Origin: Azorinus chamasolen
Taxonomy: Eukaryota > Mollusca > Bivalvia > Cardiida > Solecurtidae
NCBI GenBank assembly: GCA_963576725.1
Contig: OY755252.1
Span: 42,797,552 to 42,861,551 of the forward strand
Direction of reading: 5' to 3'
DNA: 64,000 bases
A program made the translations under genes and the position numbers. Shown here piece after piece: positions 54,440 to 63,863 of this stretch (its first letter is position 1; the number at the start of each line of letters is the position of its first letter). The notes under the pieces were generated by a model. It was given only the letters and a program-made list of their open reading frames with translations, did no database searches and was not told the DNA's origin.

Positions 54440-54540
54440 AATCTTGATTGAAAAGCAGGTGGTTGCTTAATACAGGGTAAAGGTAATGCAGAAAGCTCCT
54501 GTATTAAGCTGCCACCGGCCTTACAGGCTAATAACAAAAA
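54440..54540. mobile_element. Family N fragment
   Basis: agcaggtggttgcttaatac, gtaatgcagaaagctcctgt, tattaagctgccaccggcc. The second arm is partly deleted. Confidence 0.45.
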
Positions 54541-54558
54541 CCGCTTTTTGATGGTCGC

Positions 54559-54730
54559 TTAACCCTTTCCCTGTTCAATATTCATGCAAGATATAATGAC
54601 AACATGAGGATTTTTTTGTTATGACAAAAATTATAGAATCATATTTATATCATGGCATAAACAGACAGAGCGAACCATGTAGGAGCCGTCTGATCTTGAT
54701 CTACTCCGTTTATATGAGGGACAGGGTTAA
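54559..54730 (-). mobile_element. Family A MITE, left arm deleted
   Basis: TTAA 54559-54562 and 54727-54730, ends ccctttccctgttcaata / tgagggacagggttaa. The hairpin keeps only one arm. Confidence 0.6.
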
Positions 54731-54905
54731 GACAGGCTCTACTGTGTTTATGCACACCAGACATGCTCATTTTTAGCCACACCATGTTGTTGTAGAAACA
54801 TCGTTACTAGCCTGCAGCATTTTGAAACAGCATACAATATGATACTCGTGTGTCGAATGCGTATTAAGTGATTAAACCGTTTGTCTGAGGCCGTAACTGA
54901 AATAC

Positions 54906-55183
54906 AGTAGAACCTGTCACGTGCTCATTAGAAGGTGTTTCATTGGTCACACTGATCTGTAACAATGTCTGTGATTTGTCATCATACCTGTGTGTTGTCT
55001 CCATTTGTCTGAATATTAGTACACCAGAACACAGTGGCACAAGCGGTCATTTATCTATTGAACATAGGAGTGTTTGATAGCAGATGATTGCTTAATACAG
55101 GGCATTACGTTTGACTTGCATTAAGCCACCACCTGTCTTAAAGACCAATAAGTATACCCCACTTAAGAGAGGTTCTACTGTAG
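54906..55183. mobile_element. Family N MITE
   Basis: cagtagaacctgtcacgtgc to aagagaggttctactg flanked by TA. Interior mostly decayed; gatgattgcttaatacaggg remains. Confidence 0.55.
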
Positions 55184-55512
55184 ATGTTTAATTGTGTGTA
55201 TATCGCCAACCAGTCCTTATTACTTATAGGACGTATCCTTGATACATTGATGTTATAAATATACATTTTAGTTTTATTAGCACGAACATTATTCTGTTTC
55301 GAGAAACGAGTTGCACTGAGAATCTCGATTCTGGTATTGAAGTACTGTGAATAACATGGAGGAATGTGAAGTGATAAAGTAATATGAAATAATGAAAGTA
55401 ATTTGAAGTAATATAATGTAATGTAAAGTAAAATGAAGGCGGTTGATGTTGCCGTAGCTCTATGCATGTTCATCCTGCATTAAGCAACCACCTGCTTTTA
55501 AGGTTGCCTATG

Positions 55513-55762
55513 TTAACCCTTATCTTGCTGAATTTTAAAATACATTTCTCCTTCTTTACCCATGCCCTGTTGTATAATTACATATATCTTCACTGTGTAC
55601 AAGTATTTCGCTGTGCAATCACTGCTGTGGAGTGCACTGGTTGCACAATCAACTAGTAAATAGTGCAGACCCTGATGAGACAGCTCCTGCAGGAGCTGTC
55701 TCATCTGGGTCTTCACTATTTACAGGTAGGTATATTGACGTGAATAGCAAGCGAAGGGTTAA
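55513..55762 (-). mobile_element. Family F MITE, reverse of the 16122 copy
   Basis: TTAA 55513-55516 and 55759-55762. Tip cagctcctgcaggagctg. Gives a chance 67-codon frame on the minus strand. Confidence 0.8.
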
Positions 55763-55826
55763 TAAAAAATGATCGATTTATAGGAATGTTTTATGATTAA
55801 AAGCCGTATACAAGTCAGACATAGTT

Positions 55827-56221
55827 TTAACCTGTTAAACTGAATATTCATGTCAGAAATAATGTAAATGGTAATTGGCTAAATCTATAAAATGGCTCAA
55901 GCACAAGAATGTTTAATTATGTAAATGGTAATTGGCTAAATCTATAAAATGACTCAAGCACAAGAATGTTTAATTATGTAAATGGTAATTGGCTAAATCT
56001 ATAAAATGGCCCAAGCACAAGAATGTTTAATTATGTAAATGGTAATTGGCTAAATCTATAAAATGGCCCAAGCACAAGAATGTTTAATTATAACAGAACC
56101 TGTAGAATTTATGCATAAGCAACCGATGCAGACCGTGATCAGCTTATACATGAGCTGTCTGATCTAGGTCTACTATGTTTTCCAATGCGCTGAAAGGCAC
56201 ATATATGGAGTAAATGGTTAA
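55827..56221 (-). mobile_element. Family A MITE carrying a 57-bp tandem array
   Basis: TTAA 55827-55830 and 56218-56221. Core 56112-56185. The left arm region has expanded into four 57-bp units (listed separately). Confidence 0.6.
55864..56091 (+). repeat. 57-bp tandem repeat, 4 units
   Basis: Starts at 55864, 55921, 55978 and 56035. Unit gtaaatggtaattggctaaa + tctataaaatggctcaagca + caagaatgtttaattat. Units 3 and 4 share gccc in place of gctc/gactc. Confidence 0.9.
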
Positions 56222-56305
56222 CTGATGAATAATAGTGCACGACTCTGCCCGTTATGTCTAATAACTACTTTAATTCTTGGATTGAACATATAAGATAATG
56301 ATATA

Positions 56306-56509
56306 CAGTCAAACCTCTCTATAACGACCACTAAAATGTGTTAATTAGTTGGTATTTAGGGTAGGTGGCTGCTTAAAGCAAGGTGAAAGTAAAACAGAAC
56401 GCTCCTATAGGAGCGTTCTGTTTTACTTTCACCTTGCTTTAAGCAGCAATCTGTCTTTAACACAAAATATTTGATGTAATTTAGTGGCCGTTATAGAGAG
56501 GTTTTACTG
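56306..56509 (-). mobile_element. Family C MITE
   Basis: cagtcaaacctctctataac / gttatagagaggttttactg flanked by TA (56304-56305, 56510-56511). Hairpin perfect over about 40 bp per arm. Confidence 0.8.
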
Positions 56510-56514
56510 TATAT

Positions 56515-56620
56515 CAAGATGGCAAACTATAGAGACTATGTGACAGAGGGGATCCTAATCAGACGGATCCTACAGAAGTAAGATCTGGTTTTACTCTGTT
56601 TGTAAATTCGTCAAACGGCA
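56515..56620 (-). mobile_element. Family A core fragment
   Basis: gatcctaatcagacggatcc and ggttttactctgtttgtaaa. Both ends are lost. Confidence 0.4.
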
Positions 56621-56724
56621 TTCCTATGCATAAATACCAGGACTAGATACTTTCTCTGAGGTAACATCTATCGTTTAATTTAGATTTAAATAGTATAATC
56701 AAAGTCTCTTAATCATTCTCGACC

Positions 56725-56880
56725 CGGCTTGCATTGGCAAACAGTTTGGATCCAGACGAGACGCCAAATATTTCGGCGTCTTATCAGGATTCAAATTGTT
56801 TGACACTTGGACGAATCGGTAGTAGTTAAATCTTGGATTTGAGTTGACGCTATTTCTTTTCAAAGCGTGGCATAAACTAA
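56725..56880 (+). mobile_element. Family M hairpin fragment
   Basis: gcaaacagtttggatccaga, aatatttcggcgtcttatca, attgtttgacacttggacga. Its flank is part of the block duplicated at 57211. Confidence 0.5.
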
Positions 56881-56942
56881 AACGGTCTAGAGTAATGCGC
56901 GCATCCGAGAATCGTACTGTTTATATGCGACTGTTGGGGACA

Positions 56943-57005
56943 TAACCCATTACTTCATATTGACTCCTTTTGACACCTCTCTATAAAAGTTGCGATCTGA
57001 AACCA
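56943..57005 (-). mobile_element. Family B 5' fragment cut by family C
   Basis: taacccattacttcatattg, then acacctctctataaaag. Sequence switches at 57006 to a complete C element. Confidence 0.55.
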
Positions 57006-57209
57006 CAGTAAAACCTCTCTATAACGGCGACTAAAATGTGTTAATTAGTTGGTATTTAGGGTGGGTGGCTGCCTAAAGCAAGGTGAAAGTAAAACAGAAC
57101 GCTCCTATAGGAGCGTTATGTTTTACTTTCACCTTGCTTTAAGCAGCAATCTGCCTTTAACACAAAATATTTGATGTAATTTAGTGGCCGTTATAGAGAG
57201 GTTTTACTG
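57006..57209 (-). mobile_element. Family C MITE at a duplication junction
   Basis: Complete ends, but only the right side has a TA flank. The left flank is truncated family B and the right flank is the second copy of the host block (tatttcttttcgaagcg). Confidence 0.75.
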
Positions 57210-57252
57210 TATTTCTTTTCGAAGCGTAGCATAAACTAGAACGGTCTAGAAT

Positions 57253-57370
57253 AATGCTACAATAATGCTACAATAATGCTACAATAGTGCTACAATAGTG
57301 CTACAATAATGCTACAATAGTGCTACAATAATGCTACAATTATGCTACAATGATCCTACATTAATGCACG
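57253..57370 (+). repeat. 11-bp tandem repeat (aataatgctac)
   Basis: About ten units with aata/aatag variants. Absent from the first copy of the duplicated block (56880-56910), so it expanded after or at duplication. Confidence 0.8.
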
Positions 57371-57416
57371 GATCCGAGAATCGTACTGTTACATGTAATA
57401 TGCGACTGTTTTGGAA

Positions 57417-57624
57417 TATACCCCATTCCTTCATATTGACGCCTACTGACACCTCTCTATAAAACGTCACGTTTTGAAATCAATTTGATAGATATAGCGT
57501 TTATGTTCTATTTATTAGAATGGATTTTAAAAACATGCAGATCAAACATGTTCCTCTTGTCAAGTAAATGTGCCTTATTCAAAGTGATTGGGTCCCAAAA
57601 ATAGCTTATGAGGGAATGGGTTAA
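57417..57624 (-). mobile_element. Family B MITE in the duplicated block, hairpin tip lost
   Basis: ataccccattccttcatatt to atgagggaatgggttaa (TTAA 57621-57624). The second arm is shortened. Confidence 0.6.
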
Positions 57625-57758
57625 ACAGAATAAGACACTAAGAAAGGACCATATTTTTTCCGATATCAAAGAGCAAGTATGGTGCATGTTCATTTTGTCA
57701 TTATACATCTACGAAAACTTTTTACGGCGACTTCTCAGATGAAGTCCCCTTCGACATC

Positions 57759-58011
57759 TTAACGCTTTACCGCCGAAGTCGCCAGAAAGCCACTCAAGGG
57801 AATTACGGTAATGGGCGATTCCTTGATTAGTTTTGCAAACAGTTTGGCTCCAGATTATATGCCGAGTAATTCGGCATCTTATCAGTGTCCAAACTGTTGA
57901 CATATCACTTACGTTTTACAGAAGTAATTGAAGGAAAGCAAATTCTGAAGAAACGTAAAGCAGAATACATTTATTTTGCAGACGAGAATTATTTGACACC
58001 GAAATAGTTAA
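57759..58011 (+). mobile_element. Family E-like MITE
   Basis: TTAA 57759-57762 and 58008-58011. Ends cgctttaccgccgaagtcgc (Q-like) / gacaccgaaatag. Core 57835-57900 with tip gccgagtaattcggc. Confidence 0.6.
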
Positions 58012-58326
58012 ATAACCAATTTTATACAGATCTAACAAAAGATGATAAATAACTGTGCTCAAAGTCAAGCAATCGTGAATTACGAATATAGCAGTAAATT
58101 TGTCCTACCAAATGTGAAACATGAATTGATGTTATCGCGATGACTTCAAATGATCACCAACGCTTTAATTAAACTAACATATGCCATGTTCACGTGTTTT
58201 ATGTAGTTTGCGTGAGTTAACAAATTAACGCTAATAGCAGGAGAATATGATGAAACACGCAAACGCCCATCTGATTTATTCTATTCTTCACCTCATAGTG
58301 TACCGAAGTCTTTCTAGCTTATCACA

Positions 58327-58531
58327 TTAACTCATTCTCTCCTAGGCTAGTTTTAGACCCAACCTTTTTTTAATCAATCTACCGAAAAGGAGCATTAACT
58401 AGAGAAAGGGGAAAATTTTAGAAATTTTAGAATTGCTCCTATAGGAGCAAATGCTCTATTTATCACAATGGTTTCAAAATGTGACTTTTACATAGGCGTA
58501 GAAAGTCGTATTTATGGAGGAAATGGTTCAA
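58327..58531 (+). mobile_element. Family B MITE, first arm truncated
   Basis: TTAA 58327-58330. attttagaattgctcctata shows loss of about 35 bp before the tip. Confidence 0.65.
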
Positions 58532-58689
58532 TAAGAAACATTGAGAATATCAGAGGGCAAACTAAGATGCATAAATCCAAACATTTCTGTTATTTGAAGA
58601 TGGCACCATCAAAATAACAGTTTTGTGAAGTCATCAAGCTCTATTATCAAAGCAAATCTCTTAAAACTGTTGTTAAACCTATAAGTGTA

Positions 58690-58920
58690 TTACCTCTTTC
58701 ATTCATATAAACGTGTTTTCACGCATCTGCAAACAGAGTAGACGCAGATAATGAGCCGTCTGATCGGGGTCTGCTCTGTTTGCTAATGGAATTTTATAGA
58801 TCTGTTTCTTTAGTTACTAAAGTGGCTACAATGTTCCATGTTCCACATTTCATTATAACTATTTTGTTCATGACTATTCAGTAGGTTTTGAAATTTGGAC
58901 AAAATATAGAACATGTATAT
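58690..58920 (+). mobile_element. Family A MITE, hairpin tip deleted
   Basis: cctctttcattcatataaac, then gtagacgcagataatgagcc. Right half normal up to a gttttgaaatttggacaaaa block. Confidence 0.55.
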
Positions 58921-58934
58921 TATCAGACATATAT

Positions 58935-59045
58935 TCCGATAATGAAACAGTTTAGATCCTGATCAGGCATCGATTTACTCGGCGTATTATCTGGATCCAA
59001 ACCGTTTTCATACATGTATGTAATCTTGCATTTTCTCTGCGTATC
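58935..59045 (-). mobile_element. Family M/E hairpin fragment
   Basis: aacagtttagatcctgatca, gatttactcggcgtattatc, tggatccaaaccgttttcat. Confidence 0.45.
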
Positions 59046-59374
59046 TAAAGGCTAAAACAGAACCGAATTTGTGAAATCTAAATATCGAGACTTGAAATTG
59101 TTTCAATGAAAATTGTATTGCAGCAGTGCGTGGTGTTTTGATATCTGCATGATTTGATAAATATTTTTATCAATAATAATAATGAATGAAACTTGAGTAC
59201 TGGTTTCAATTAGGAAACCAAAAGGAAATACTTATTCATCATGTTTGACAGCCTCGAGTATTATTAGAAACATTAAGCACTCCTGTACATTGATTGTGTT
59301 TGTTTCAGGCCACTTGAGTCCGAAGTGATTAATTTACAGCGGATAAATGTTTATCAAATAAATGATAAATATTA

Positions 59375-59575
59375 TTAACTCTTTTGCTGCCTACTACCTA
59401 CGCAAACAGTTTGGATCCAGATGGGACGCCGAGTAACTCGGCGTCTCATCTGGATCCAAACTATTTTACTAATGGTAATGTAATTTAAAAAAGAAAATGG
59501 GAGAAAATTAAACAAACGAAAATTATAGCAGACGACAAATTTTTCAGACGCAATATTTGGCAGCGAAAGAGTTAA
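59375..59575 (+). mobile_element. Family E MITE with perfect arms
   Basis: TTAA 59375-59378 and 59572-59575. Both arms read ggatccagat, so the usual arm mismatch has been lost here. Confidence 0.75.
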
Positions 59576-59911
59576 TCCTTATTCTACTAAACGCAACTTG
59601 ATTGGCATTTGTAAACAGCTTGCATACCGATGAGACGCCGAGACACTCGATATAGCTCAGATACTAGGGATACCCGAGATATTCAAGAACCCCGATATAC
59701 TCGAGATAATAGGGATACTCGAACTATCCGAGCTATTGGAGATACTCAAGATACACGATATACTCGAGATAATAGATACACTCGAACTACCCGAGCTATT
59801 GGCGATACTCAAGATACACGATATCCTCGAGACACCATAGATGTTCGAGATACTACAGATACCCAGAATACTCCGAACTACTCGAGCAACTCGATATCTC
59901 CCCAGGGTTAA
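59572..59911 (+). mobile_element. Family M MITE filled by a minisatellite
   Basis: TTAA 59572-59575 (shared with E) and 59908-59911. After gatgagacgccgagacactc the interior is a GATACTCGA-type array. Confidence 0.55.
59635..59905 (+). repeat. GATACTCGA-type minisatellite
   Basis: Roughly 12-bp units (gatactcgagat / gatactcaagat) grouped into a ~66-bp higher-order pair starting about 59695 and 59761. Its open frame (RDT repeats) is a by-product. Confidence 0.75.
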
Positions 59912-60150
59912 CCCTTATCACGCGGTGAACAAACATGATGCTCAATTTCGGATCTAGTCCGATTTCAACTACTTACAATTTGATCAAGCTATTGAAGAAC
60001 ACTTGACCAAGTGCTATAGCACAAGCTTTTGAGAAACCATTGAATAAGAGTCCACCAGTTTAGATCCCGATGAGAAGCCTTGTTACTAGAGTTACTCAAC
60101 ACTCAGTCAGATCTGAATCCAACTGTTTGCAAATGCAACTATGTATACAT
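59908..60150 (+). mobile_element. Family M MITE, third in a TTAA-linked row
   Basis: TTAA 59908-59911, cccttatcacgcggtgaaca. Decayed hairpin 60055-60125 (gttactagagttactcaaca). The right end is not visible. Confidence 0.5.
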
Positions 60151-60183
60151 GTAAAATATTGACATCACCATGAATGTAAATTA

Positions 60184-60387
60184 CAGTAAAACCCGCTAAT
60201 GCGACCACTTAATGAATAAACATGGGTGTCTTTATAAGCAAGTGGTTGCTTAATGCAGGACAAAAGTAATGCAGAAAGCTCATCTAGGAGCTTTCTGCAT
60301 TACCTTTGTCCTGCATTAAGCTACAACCTGCGTCTACCATCCAGAATTATACCTCTTTTAGGTGGTCGTATTAGCGGGGTTTTACTG
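60184..60387. mobile_element. Family N MITE, intact
   Basis: cagtaaaacccgctaatgcg / gtattagcggggttttactg, flanked by TA. Hairpin 60240-60322 with arms caagtggttgcttaatgcag and tip gaaagctcatctaggagctttc. Confidence 0.75.
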
Positions 60388-60399
60388 TACATTCATTGT

Positions 60400-60573
60400 T
60401 ATAATAGTACATGGACAGAGTAATGTATTGTCATGACAGCAACTGTAGAATCAGATTTATATCATATATCATAAGCAAACAGTGCAGACCGAGATTAGAC
60501 GGCTCCTATAGGAGCCGTCTGATCTCTGTCTACTCTGCAAAATCATAGAAAGGCCTATTGAGGGAAGGGTTAA
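60400..60573 (-). mobile_element. Family A MITE, left end lost
   Basis: Core 60476-60537 with tip cggctcctataggagccg, right TTAA 60570-60573. It lies about 10 bp from the end of the N element at 60387. Confidence 0.6.
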
Positions 60574-60579
60574 GTCGCG

Positions 60580-61280
60580 GTTATGGAGATAAGGATTAGT
60601 CTTGGTCATGGTTTTGATACTAATGTTACGTCCTGATTCAATGAGGTTTTTACTGTATTTAGATAATTAAACGAAACTTACATTGTAGATGAGAAGTTGA
60701 CATTTGATTGGGATTCGAATTCATTTGATCAACGGCAAACTCCCTGTGGGGTCGTACAGATGCAACACGGCCTTGCCCAATCGCGAGACCAGTCGATAAA
60801 GCTAAAATGCATCAGCTTTTATGCAAAAACATGCAAGGGAAGGGTTGAGAAAGTGTGTCATGTGATTCCTAAGGAGTAGTTTATATACATCCATCAAATT
60901 TCAACTTCCCATCTACGACAGTAAATCTTGTGTTTAATATCACATTCTGCCAATCAAATGTCACCCTTAAGGGACCCCACGGAACATTTTAGATATTCCG
61001 TGATGGTAAACCCATCGATGTTTCAAATACACTGCACATCACAATTGCATTGTTTGAGTCCAAACTAAGGACAACGTTTAAATCTAGCATAGTTTTCAAA
61101 CTTCCCAAAGTAAGCACTAGGTACAGGGAAAACATTACAATAACAATAGTGTATGTCAAAAAAGGATGCTTTATTTGAGCACATCTCGTACTTGTCAATA
61201 CTGTTAAATATATAAAGTACATGTGCTTATTACTGTTACTAAACATTTGACCAACCCTTGTTCTAACAATGACGCCAATT
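60580..61280. other. No recognised feature
   Basis: A weak long-range inverted pair (tgtagatgagaagttgacat at about 60683, cttcccatctacgacag at 60905) hints at a decayed foldback. Confidence 0.35.
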
Positions 61281-61284
61281 AACG

Positions 61285-61420
61285 TCCCTAGAAGCGGAAA
61301 AGACTCAAATCAGGCAGGTCCTGCAGGAGCTTCTGATCAGGGTCTGTTCCATATGCTCATGAAATAATATGGGTCAAACTGTATAGTTTCTGCTATGGTC
61401 AAATATGCAATTGTTTGTTA
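61285..61420 (+). mobile_element. Family A core fragment
   Basis: aagactcaaatcaggcaggt, tip cctgcaggagc, then gggtctgttccatatgctca. Confidence 0.45.
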
Positions 61421-61604
61421 GGTTAAACATATTTTATTTCTCTTTTTACACACATGGGGTTGGCCTACAAGTTCTACCAACTTAGTTACAAAGCCCATCC
61501 CTATCACTTGTTTGTAATGCCAGTATGAAAATTCAGCAACTTGATATTCATTATGTTATTTTGGACATAATCTTTCTTACGTGCATGCTCCTCGGTTGAT
61601 CGTT

Positions 61605-61848
61605 TACTTCATAAACACCCCTTTCTATGCCTCTCCAAAACAGAGTTAACCAAGAGCAGACGGCTCCCATGGGAGGCGTCTGGTCAGGTCTGCCCTGTTT
61701 GCTAATGGAATAATATACGTAGATGTGATTCTACAGTTTCTGTCGTGACTAAGAATTCTTATTTTCATGTGTCATTATAAAAACTAAATTAAATGATATA
61801 CATGACGTCATATTTCTTACATAAATATACATGGAGTAAAGGGTTTAG
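61605..61848 (+). mobile_element. Family A MITE
   Basis: cgtttacttcataaacaccc, core 61635-61705 with tip ggctcccatgggaggc, right end acatggagtaaagggtt. Confidence 0.55.
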
Positions 61849-61869
61849 GCATTAGCTGTTTACTACTAA

Positions 61870-62055
61870 ATATGGTAACATATTTTACACATTTGCTAAC
61901 AGAGTCGACTGTGTTTGCGTATAGGATATGTTTTATCTGATTCTATATCATTTGGCATATCTATGTATTCACTTTTGTGTGACTGTAACATAAGTAGTAA
62001 ACCAATGTTCAAAATGGGAAGAGTCTATCTTGAATATTCATGGGGTAAAGGTTAA
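61870..62055 (+). mobile_element. Family A remnant abutting family B
   Basis: tttgctaacagagtcgactg, right end attcatggggtaaaggttaa. Its TTAA (62052-62055) opens the next B element. Confidence 0.45.
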
Positions 62056-62255
62056 CACATTAATTCCTCTGTAAAAGTCACATTTTGAAACCATTTTGAT
62101 AAATAGAGCATTTGCCCTATATGAGCAAATGCTCTATTTATCACAATGGTTTCAAAAGTACACAATTCTAAAAGTCTCCCTTTCTGAAGTTAATGCTCCT
62201 TTCGGTAGATTTATTCAAAGAGGATGGGTATAAAAATAGTCTAGGAATGAGTTAA
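62052..62255 (-). mobile_element. Family B MITE upstream of the ELH-like gene
   Basis: TTAA 62052-62055 and 62252-62255. Hairpin 62088-62155 with tip tgccctatatgagca. Confidence 0.75.
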
Positions 62256-62424
62256 GAAACCATTAGGTTTACGGGAAACTGAGTTGTTCTTATTAACACG
62301 GCCAATGTACGTGTTTGTGCATATGAGTGTAACAATGTAAGGTACATATGTATACACTTTCAACGCTGAATTGTCAGAGTGGAATAAGTAATTTACTATA
62401 GAGTCTACTCAACATAGAGATGGA

Positions 62425-62645
62425 ATAGGAGTGAGGTTGGGCGCCCTAAACCGGTTTAAACCCCCAGTGACCTTTGTCACTGACCGTTCCAAGGCGGTAC
62501 TTCCATCTTCCCCCTATTGTTTGTTTGTTATGTCTTTGTACGTCTCTTTGTGTCTTTTATATACATGTACATTTGCTGTTTGTCGTCGTGGTGCTGTTTG
62601 GGCGGTTGTGTGTTTTGTATGCGGTGTTTACTGCATGACTCATAC
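62425..62645 (+). repeat. Interspersed repeat L, copy 3, upstream of the ELH-like exon
   Basis: Best-preserved copy: gtgaggttgggcgccctaaa, the aaaccggtttaaaccccc block, 'cactgaccgttccaaggcggt'. It lies within the presumed first intron or upstream region of the ELH-like gene. Confidence 0.6.
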
Positions 62646-62694
62646 ACGCACTTTCAATATGAAAGGCTTAAACTTGCTAGATTGAATTGAGTGG

Positions 62695-62735
62695 CATACA
62701 GTTCTGAACCTGATCAGAGTGCTCCTTTAGGAGCA
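62695..62735 (-). mobile_element. Family O/A hairpin scrap before the ELH exon
   Basis: ctgatcagagtgctccttta followed by ggagcaaatg. Confidence 0.35.
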
Positions 62736-62780
62736 AATGATAGTACACGTACATGCGTTTCACATGTGAAGTGTTGATCA

Positions 62781-62805
62781 TCTTTTATTTTTCATATATT
62801 TTCAG
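62781..62805 (+). promoter_or_regulatory. Splice acceptor ahead of the ELH-like exon
   Basis: A T-rich tract followed by ttttcag. The exon would start at 62806 with ACAAAAAGAAGTAAG and then the ATG. No in-frame upstream ATG lies between acceptor and start. Confidence 0.65.
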
Positions 62806-63426
62806 ACAAAAAGAAGTAAGATGGTACAAGAAGTAATCTCAACAATTATACTACAACTTTTGGTCTTGTCTTCTTTCACGGAGGCAACTACATTTGATAA
62901 TGACGATTTCGGTGTTGGAAGGGGCCATGGTTATGAGCCGGATCCTGAGCGGACGAGTGTGAATGAACAAACTAGACCAATAACACTAAATGACATCCTA
63001 AACCAAAGAGTGAGTTCCACAGAAGACCTTTGTCCAACCGCGGATGTTTTGATGTTTTTCAGTACAGGAAATCTGGAGTATCTCAGAAACTGTTATCTGC
63101 GTGCGGTGAATCGCAATAATCAAACAAACCCAGTCAGTGCGCATGATTCAAGTACGTCATCATCGTCATCGCAATCGCGTAGAGCACCGGAATTTACGTC
63201 ATATTCTGGGCGACTGCTGAAACGGATATTGCAAAATATCGATGATGTACCTTCGGTTGATAACTTAAGAGCACGAGGACAGCATCGACCACGCACTGCC
63301 GAGAAGCGAGCTCGGCTTTCGATAAATGGAGCCCTGTCGTCATTGGCGGATATGCTAAGGTATGAGGCAGCTCAACCACGGGGTCACAAATACGCATTCC
63401 ACGAGGACTTATTGCACATGGGATGA
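62806..63426 (+). CDS. ELH: Egg-laying hormone (ELH)-like neuropeptide precursor, single coding exon
   Basis: Coding runs from the ATG at 62821 to TGA at 63424 (201 aa). A strong splice acceptor (T-rich tract ending ttttcag at 62805) lies 15 bp before the ATG, so there is at least one 5'UTR intron. Residues 1 to about 22 form a hydrophobic signal peptide. Cys71 and Cys91 are the only cysteines and could form one disulfide. N100-Q-T is a possible N-glycosylation site. Dibasic sites RR120-121, KR134-135 and KR162-163 divide the precursor. The last piece, residues 164-200 (37 aa), contains LSINGALSSLADMLRYE, which matches the conserved start of gastropod ELH/caudodorsal cell hormone (pattern (I/L)SIN..L....DML..E). 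It ends in Met200-Gly201 before the stop, so it should be C-terminally amidated. Established for the family: ELH peptides trigger egg laying and are distantly related to CRF/DH44 peptides. A DH44-like assignment is the main alternative. No AATAAA signal is evident shortly after the stop. Confidence 0.82.
   Translation, partial: TKRSKMVQEVISTIILQLLVLSSFTEATTFDNDDFGVGRGHGYEPDPERTSVNEQTRPITLNDILNQRVSSTEDLCPTADVLMFFSTGNLEYLRNCYLRAVNRNNQTNPVSAHDSSTSSSSSQSRRAPEFTSYSGRLLKRILQNIDDVPSVDNLRARGQHRPRTAEKRARLSINGALSSLADMLRYEAAQPRGHKYAFHEDLLHMG
63310..63423 (+). other. Predicted mature amidated ELH-like peptide
   Basis: Encodes residues 164-200 plus the amide-donor Gly201. The peptide is released by cleavage after KR162-163. 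At 37 residues it is close to the 36 of Aplysia ELH. Its C-terminal half has an internal PRGHK stretch and an HEDLLHM end in place of the basic, LEK-like end of gastropod hormones. The helical, receptor-selective N-terminal half is the conserved part. Confidence 0.7.
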
Positions 63427-63624
63427 TCAGATACCGACCAACAAGAAAATGCAACACGCGATATTCTCCTATTCACTTGTTTTGTTATGATTTTAATTGT
63501 GCACTAGATCTATTGCTTTCTATATTAATCTAATATTATTATTGGGTTTGGCAGTCGGGGTGTAGAGGTATGCAATTGACCCGGGACAATGGACAACTTG
63601 TCGTGGTAAATATTGATCTGACAC

Positions 63625-63815
63625 GATGGATAGAATTTCATCATGAAAGGACTTGTCTTCTAAATTCCTCCCATGTTGTAGAAATACAGTCTTTTAAACA
63701 GTACATAATATGTAACACACAAGCAAATGGAGCAGATACTTATCGGACGGCTCCTACAGGAACCCGTCTAATCTAGATCTACTCCGAACATATAGGCGTC
63801 AAAAGGCGTATCTAT
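63625..63815 (-). mobile_element. Family A MITE, ends decayed
   Basis: Core 63718-63790 with tip ggctcctacaggaacc. It lies about 200 bp downstream of the ELH-like stop codon. Confidence 0.5.
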
Positions 63816-63863
63816 CAGGAACAACGATAACACGTATGAAATTGATTTATTTATACATATAAT

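Larger units (their letters stand above)
56845..57480 (+). repeat. Host-block duplication split by family C
   Basis: tatttcttttcaaagcgtgg ... cgagaatcgtactgtt ... tattgactccttttgacac (56847-56990) recurs as tatttcttttcgaagcgtag ... (57211-57465). A complete C element lies exactly between the two. Confidence 0.7.

Noticed and set aside
55513..55716. Two similar 67-69 codon frames (here and 16168-16377)
   Set aside because: They look conserved only because both are family F MITE copies in opposite orientation.
59630..59911. 93-codon RDT-repeat frame
   Set aside because: By-product of a 12-bp minisatellite whose unit length is a multiple of three.
62821..63426. Venom or toxin precursor
   Set aside because: Two cysteines only and a C-terminal amidated ELH-like peptide fit a neuropeptide, not a cysteine-rich toxin.
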